From: an uncultured bacterium
GTDB taxonomy: Bacteria; Armatimonadota; Zipacnadia; Zipacnadales; Zipacnadaceae
DNA: 7,421 nt
Assembly: GCA_937928475.1 (NCBI GenBank)
Contig: CALFVE010000371.1
Span: 1-7,421, forward strand
Direction of reading: 5' to 3'
Each line of letters starts with the position of its first letter. Positions within the stretch are counted from its first letter, which is position 1. The position numbers and the translations under genes were made by a program. The notes under the pieces were generated by a model that was given only the letters and a program-made list of their open reading frames with translations, searched no databases and was not told where the DNA came from. Positions 6,532-7,421 of this stretch are shown one piece after another.

Positions 6532-6645
6532 TTGTCTTCAGAAACACCCTCCGCCCCGTTGCGCAGAGCGGCACCGACCTTCGAATGCCCCGATTCACCC
6601 ACCTCTGCCGCTGGCGAGACGCCTGCCCACTATTTCTGAAGACAA
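6532..6645. repeat. 114-bp co-centred imperfect palindrome between the two cytochrome genes
   Basis: The outer arms TTGTCTTCAGAAA (6532-6544) and TTTCTGAAGACAA (6633-6645) are perfect 13-bp inverted repeats. Inside them AGCGGC (6567-6572) faces GCCGCT (6607-6612), and GAAT (6583-6586) faces ATTC (6593-6596) around a 6-base loop. All three pairs share nearly the same centre (6588.5-6589.5), as expected for one folded RNA or a decayed inverted-repeat element. It begins 30 bases after the upstream cytochrome stop codon. No target-site duplication is visible and no T run follows. A MITE-like remnant, an RNA processing or attenuation structure, or a paired operator are all possible. Confidence 0.55.
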
Positions 6646-6675
6646 CCGGGCTTAGTCCCTCGGGCAGGCATTCCC

Positions 6676-7421
6676 CTACTGGCCCGCCGGGGGCAAGACG
6701 AACAGATGCTGCCCCTCGGGCATGTGACAGGTCGCGCAGGTGGCTCCCTCCGGTGCCTGCGGTGCGTGCGCCGCCATCTGCTTGTCGTGGTGACATTCCG
6801 TGCACAACTCCACTATCGGTTTGCGCAGTTGGTGCGGCGCCGCCCCTTGCCCGTGCCCCTCGTGGCACTTCAGGCAGACCACCCCGTGCGCCAGGTGCTT
6901 GCTCTGGCTGAGCTCGTTGAGTTCCTGGAGTTTCTTCCCCGGGGCGACCGGATCCAGCGTGAAGCCGTCCTGTAGCAGCAGATCTTGCCCGGGGAGGAAA
7001 CCGGCGGCGTAGCGCTGCTCACCGATCGAGTACTGCGCGTGGCAGCGGGCGCACAGCGAGACCTGCATGCCAGTAGTGTCGAGATGGTCCGGATTCACGA
7101 TCGTCGCCTTGCGCTGGTCGCTTTTGGCGGCCATGTGCGCGCTCCCCGGCCCGTGACAGGCCTCGCAGCCGGTTCCCTTTTCCGCCCAGGTGCCGTCGTC
7201 GGGGTTGAAGCCGGTGACGTAGCGGTACACCAGTTCCGCCGGAGGCGGACCGCCTTCCGCGTCTGCCTGCACCCAGGGGGCCGCCTCCGCGTTCTTGGCA
7301 TGCTGCGTTTCCGCCCACAGGCCATGCTCAGTCTTGTGGCACAATTTACACTTGGCGCTGGTGATGTAGCGCGCCTCCCGCAAGTACGCCAGTAGTTGCT
7401 CGCCGTTGTCATGGGCGGGGC
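6676..7421 (-). CDS. Hexaheme c-type cytochrome, c554-like (5' end beyond window)
   Basis: This is a multiheme electron-transfer protein whose N-terminus, and so any signal peptide, lies beyond the right edge; 247 residues are visible. The frame stays open to the edge (…PAHDNGEQLLAYLREARYITSAKC reads continuously), so the codon at 7383 is an internal Leu and not a start. Six CXXCH sites occur at visible residues 24 (CKLCH), 85 (CEACH), 123 (CARCH), 182 (CLKCH), 206 (CTECH) and 228 (CATCH). RYITSAKCKLCH, the AETQHAKN histidine, and GTWAEKGTGCEACHGPGSAH are typical of the cytochrome c554-like family. It shares the GCExCHxPGSAH block with the next cytochrome, suggesting paralogy. More hemes could lie upstream. 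The TAG stop at 6676 leaves 218 bp before the next start, occupied by the palindromic element. Exact redox role unknown. Confidence 0.92.
   Translation of the reverse strand, partial: PAHDNGEQLLAYLREARYITSAKCKLCHKTEHGLWAETQHAKNAEAAPWVQADAEGGPPPAELVYRYVTGFNPDDGTWAEKGTGCEACHGPGSAHMAAKSDQRKATIVNPDHLDTTGMQVSLCARCHAQYSIGEQRYAAGFLPGQDLLLQDGFTLDPVAPGKKLQELNELSQSKHLAHGVVCLKCHEGHGQGAAPHQLRKPIVELCTECHHDKQMAAHAPQAPEGATCATCHMPEGQHLFVLPPAGQ

Noticed and set aside
6532..6645. Insertion sequence or transposase remnant
   Set aside because: No transposase coding sequence and no flanking target duplication; kept only as a palindromic element.
7381..7383. TTG at 7383 as start of the right-hand cytochrome
   Set aside because: The frame remains open to the window edge with no stop, the protein would lack a signal peptide, and no ribosome-binding site precedes it. 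The gene is treated as truncated by the window.
1..7421. CRISPR arrays, tRNA or rRNA genes
   Set aside because: No regularly spaced direct repeats, no cloverleaf-like sequence with a T-arm, and no rRNA signature were seen on either strand.

Overview
This is a GC-rich bacterial window in which every supportable gene lies on the minus strand, so the transcription order runs from high to low coordinates. The genes are: a partial hexaheme c-type cytochrome (entering from the right edge, ending at 6676), a hexaheme cytochrome lipoprotein (6457-5417), a ResB-type cytochrome c synthetase subunit (5338-3758), a CcsA/ResC-type partner subunit (3774-2806), a small XRE-type helix-turn-helix regulator with a cysteine/tryptophan 'two-CW' tail (2555-2154), and the 5' part of an anaerobic nickel CO dehydrogenase gene, cooS (1677 to the left edge).

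The gene set suggests an anaerobic or facultatively anaerobic bacterium with lipoproteins, System II (Ccs/Res) cytochrome c maturation and CO metabolism. The phylum cannot be settled from sequence alone. A recurring intergenic motif (GGGGCAGGA...GGCG(CG)AAC) resembles intergenic repeats I loosely associate with Armatimonadota-like or other uncultured thermophile genomes, but this is recollection only.

The right half is a coherent cytochrome module: two related six-heme proteins followed by the ResB/CcsA pair that would attach heme to their CXXCH motifs outside the membrane. resB and ccsA overlap by 17 bp and are probably translationally coupled. A strong stem-loop about 44 nt after ccsA is a plausible end of that unit. 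The left half pairs a possible redox- or metal-responsive regulator with cooS, separated by a 476-bp non-coding leader.

The most unusual feature is the CcsA protein. It is intact and single-frame, but its two halves are in the opposite order from every CcsA/ResC I know. The WWD heme-handling loop and the GLHSYG histidine come first. The half that is normally N-terminal (the LPLTSGYDF segment and the LMPALQ...HVSV histidine) comes last. This looks like a circular permutation that opens a cytoplasmic loop and joins the old termini through a short periplasmic linker. A second unexplained feature is a 114-bp co-centred imperfect palindrome between the two cytochrome genes.
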